A stretch of DNA of 6,672 nucleotides from Candidatus Gastranaerophilales bacterium (GTDB lineage Bacteria > Cyanobacteriota > Vampirovibrionia > Gastranaerophilales > Gastranaerophilaceae). The notes under the pieces were generated by a model. That model was not told the origin of the DNA, did no database searches, and saw only the letters and a program-made list of their open reading frames with translations. The translations under genes and the position numbers were made by a program. Shown one piece after another: positions 5,769-6,672 of the stretch (its first letter is position 1; every line of letters starts with the position of its first letter). The stretch lies in the NCBI GenBank assembly GCA_944323495.1, contig CALUSZ010000034.1:1-6672 (forward strand), written 5' to 3'.

Positions 5769-6584
5769 ATGAAAAAACTATTAACATTTCTATTCTTAAT
5801 ATTTTTATCAGGAGCCAGTTATGCAGCTCCTATAGATGTTAAATATGATGATGGTATCTATCATATAGTTTTGTCTGGAGATAAAATAAAGAAGCAAATA
5901 GAATTTATTTCTTCTCCTACACTTATTACCAATAAAGAAGCTCATAATAAATCAAATTCACTGCTTACCATTAATGCAGGATTTTTCGATCCGCAAACTC
6001 AAAAATCTATGTCATATATAGTAAATGATACACAAACTATTGAAGATCCTATTTTTAATGAAAGCTTTCAAACAAACCCGGTATTAAGAAGAAATATGAA
6101 AAAAATTCTGGATAGAACAGAATTTAGGGTTCTCGATTGTGATAGCAAGCTAAAATATGAAATAGCCCAACATAATTCTAAGGTTGACTTTTTATGTTCA
6201 GTGCAGACTTCTGCTCAAGGTGGACCACAGCTCCTGCCAAACTTGCGCCTTGAAGAGGAGTTTTTTGTAGTAAAAGATAAAGATGGCAACGTTATAAGAG
6301 AATCTGCTTCTGTTTTACATAAAACAGCCAGAACATTAATAGGATTAAAAACTCTTGAAGGAGGAGCGCAAGAAATACATATCTTTATTGTAACTGATGA
6401 ACATCCAATGGATATATATGAAGCAAGAGATTTATGTGCAAGTTATAATCTGGATAGTGCTATGGCATTTGATGGAGGCAGTTCAACATCATTTAATTAT
6501 AAAAATATAGCTGTAACTTCTAAACAAGAAGATGGCGGAAGCGGGCGAGCCCTCAAATCATTTATGATTATTAAGAAGAAATAA
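5769..6584 (+). CDS. Secreted phosphodiester glycosidase family protein (NAGPA domain)
   Basis: This 271-residue protein belongs to the phosphodiester glycosidase family, named after the mammalian enzyme that removes N-acetylglucosamine from a sugar phosphodiester. It has a Sec signal peptide (KK at 2-3, hydrophobic core 4-14, ASYA ending at 19, cleavage before A20), so it acts in the periplasm or at the outer surface. Family motifs are LTINAGFFD (66-74), AQGGPQLLP (149-157), RTLIGL (188-193) and AFDGGSSTSF (233-242), with GGSGRAL (256-262) near the end. These make up most of the expected active-site loops, so it is probably active. It starts three bases after the permease stop, with AGGGA about ten bases upstream, and is co-transcribed with the LPS exporter. 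Its natural substrate is unknown; a glycan carrying a sugar-1-phosphate diester is plausible. Confidence 0.9.
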   Translation: MKKLLTFLFLIFLSGASYAAPIDVKYDDGIYHIVLSGDKIKKQIEFISSPTLITNKEAHNKSNSLLTINAGFFDPQTQKSMSYIVNDTQTIEDPIFNESFQTNPVLRRNMKKILDRTEFRVLDCDSKLKYEIAQHNSKVDFLCSVQTSAQGGPQLLPNLRLEEEFFVVKDKDGNVIRESASVLHKTARTLIGLKTLEGGAQEIHIFIVTDEHPMDIYEARDLCASYNLDSAMAFDGGSSTSFNYKNIAVTSKQEDGGSGRALKSFMIIKKK

Positions 6585-6593
6585 TAAGAATAA

Positions 6594-6626
6594 AAAATCC
6601 TCCGATTAATTTAATCGGAGGATTTT
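6594..6626. terminator. Bidirectional terminator between the lpt operon and rplL
   Basis: A perfect inverted repeat with 16-base arms (6594-6609 and 6611-6626) around a single T. As RNA it forms a long stem with a GC-rich core (TCCTCCGATT / AATCGGAGGA) flanked by A and T runs on each side. It begins ten bases after the glycosidase stop and ends 14 bases beyond the rplL stop on the other strand, so it can terminate both convergent units. Confidence 0.9.
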
Positions 6627-6640
6627 ATTATAATGTCAAA

Positions 6641-6672
6641 CTACTTGATTTCAACAGTAGCACCAGCAGCTT
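6641..6672 (-). CDS. rplL: Ribosomal protein L7/L12, last nine codons only
   Basis: At the right edge the minus strand reads AAGATVEIK followed by TAG (6643-6641). This is the conserved C-terminal end of ribosomal protein L7/L12, which recruits translation factors to the ribosome stalk. The rest of the gene lies beyond the window. Its position just before a strong terminator fits rplL as the last gene of an rplJ-rplL unit. With only nine residues the call depends on recognition of this distinctive tail and should be confirmed from flanking sequence. Confidence 0.75.
   Translation of the reverse strand, partial: AAGATVEIK

Overview
The window is an AT-rich stretch of a Gram-negative (diderm) bacterial chromosome. 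The diderm call rests on LptB and an LptF/LptG-type permease, the inner-membrane core of the lipopolysaccharide exporter. Low GC, an encoded CCA on tRNA-Gln, a phosphodiester glycosidase next to the Lpt genes and a lineage-restricted-looking protein rich in Gly, Tyr and Met fit non-photosynthetic relatives of cyanobacteria (Vampirovibrionia/Melainabacteria, such as gut Gastranaerophilales). That placement is inference only; other AT-rich diderms are not excluded. All complete genes end in TAA, the visible rplL end uses TAG, and the standard bacterial code reads through cleanly.

Layout. (1) 1-370, minus strand: N-terminal part of a family 2 glycosyltransferase, cut by the window edge. (2) 371-808: AT-rich intergenic region with candidate divergent promoters, short inverted repeats and the extended -10 promoter of the next gene. 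(3) 809-2401, plus strand: a CPA1-type (NhaP2/CvrA-like) K+ or Na+/H+ antiporter with a cytoplasmic tail that seems to hold two RCK_C/TrkA_C-like modules. (4) 2402-2543: a short gene-less stretch with a possibly decayed coding frame, then a bidirectional terminator shared with (5) tRNA-Gln(UUG), minus strand, 2579-2654, which has a near-consensus sigma70 promoter. (6) 2834-3733, minus strand: an unrecognised 299-residue protein with its own strong Shine-Dalgarno site and terminator. (7) 3913-6584, plus strand: a tight three-gene operon of lptB, an lptF/lptG-family permease and a secreted phosphodiester glycosidase (NAGPA family), with gaps of 2 and 3 bases. (8) 6594-6626: a perfect inverted repeat acting as terminator between convergent units, followed by the last nine codons of rplL (ribosomal protein L7/L12) on the minus strand.

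How the parts work together. LptB supplies ATP hydrolysis and the permease extracts lipopolysaccharide from the inner membrane. The third protein has a signal peptide and would act outside the inner membrane, possibly on a phosphodiester-linked sugar of an envelope polymer. With the glycosyltransferase at the left edge, envelope glycan metabolism is the main theme. The antiporter, tRNA and rplL are housekeeping neighbours. No mobile element, CRISPR array or phage gene was found. The least explained items are the 299-residue protein and the link between the glycosidase and LPS export.
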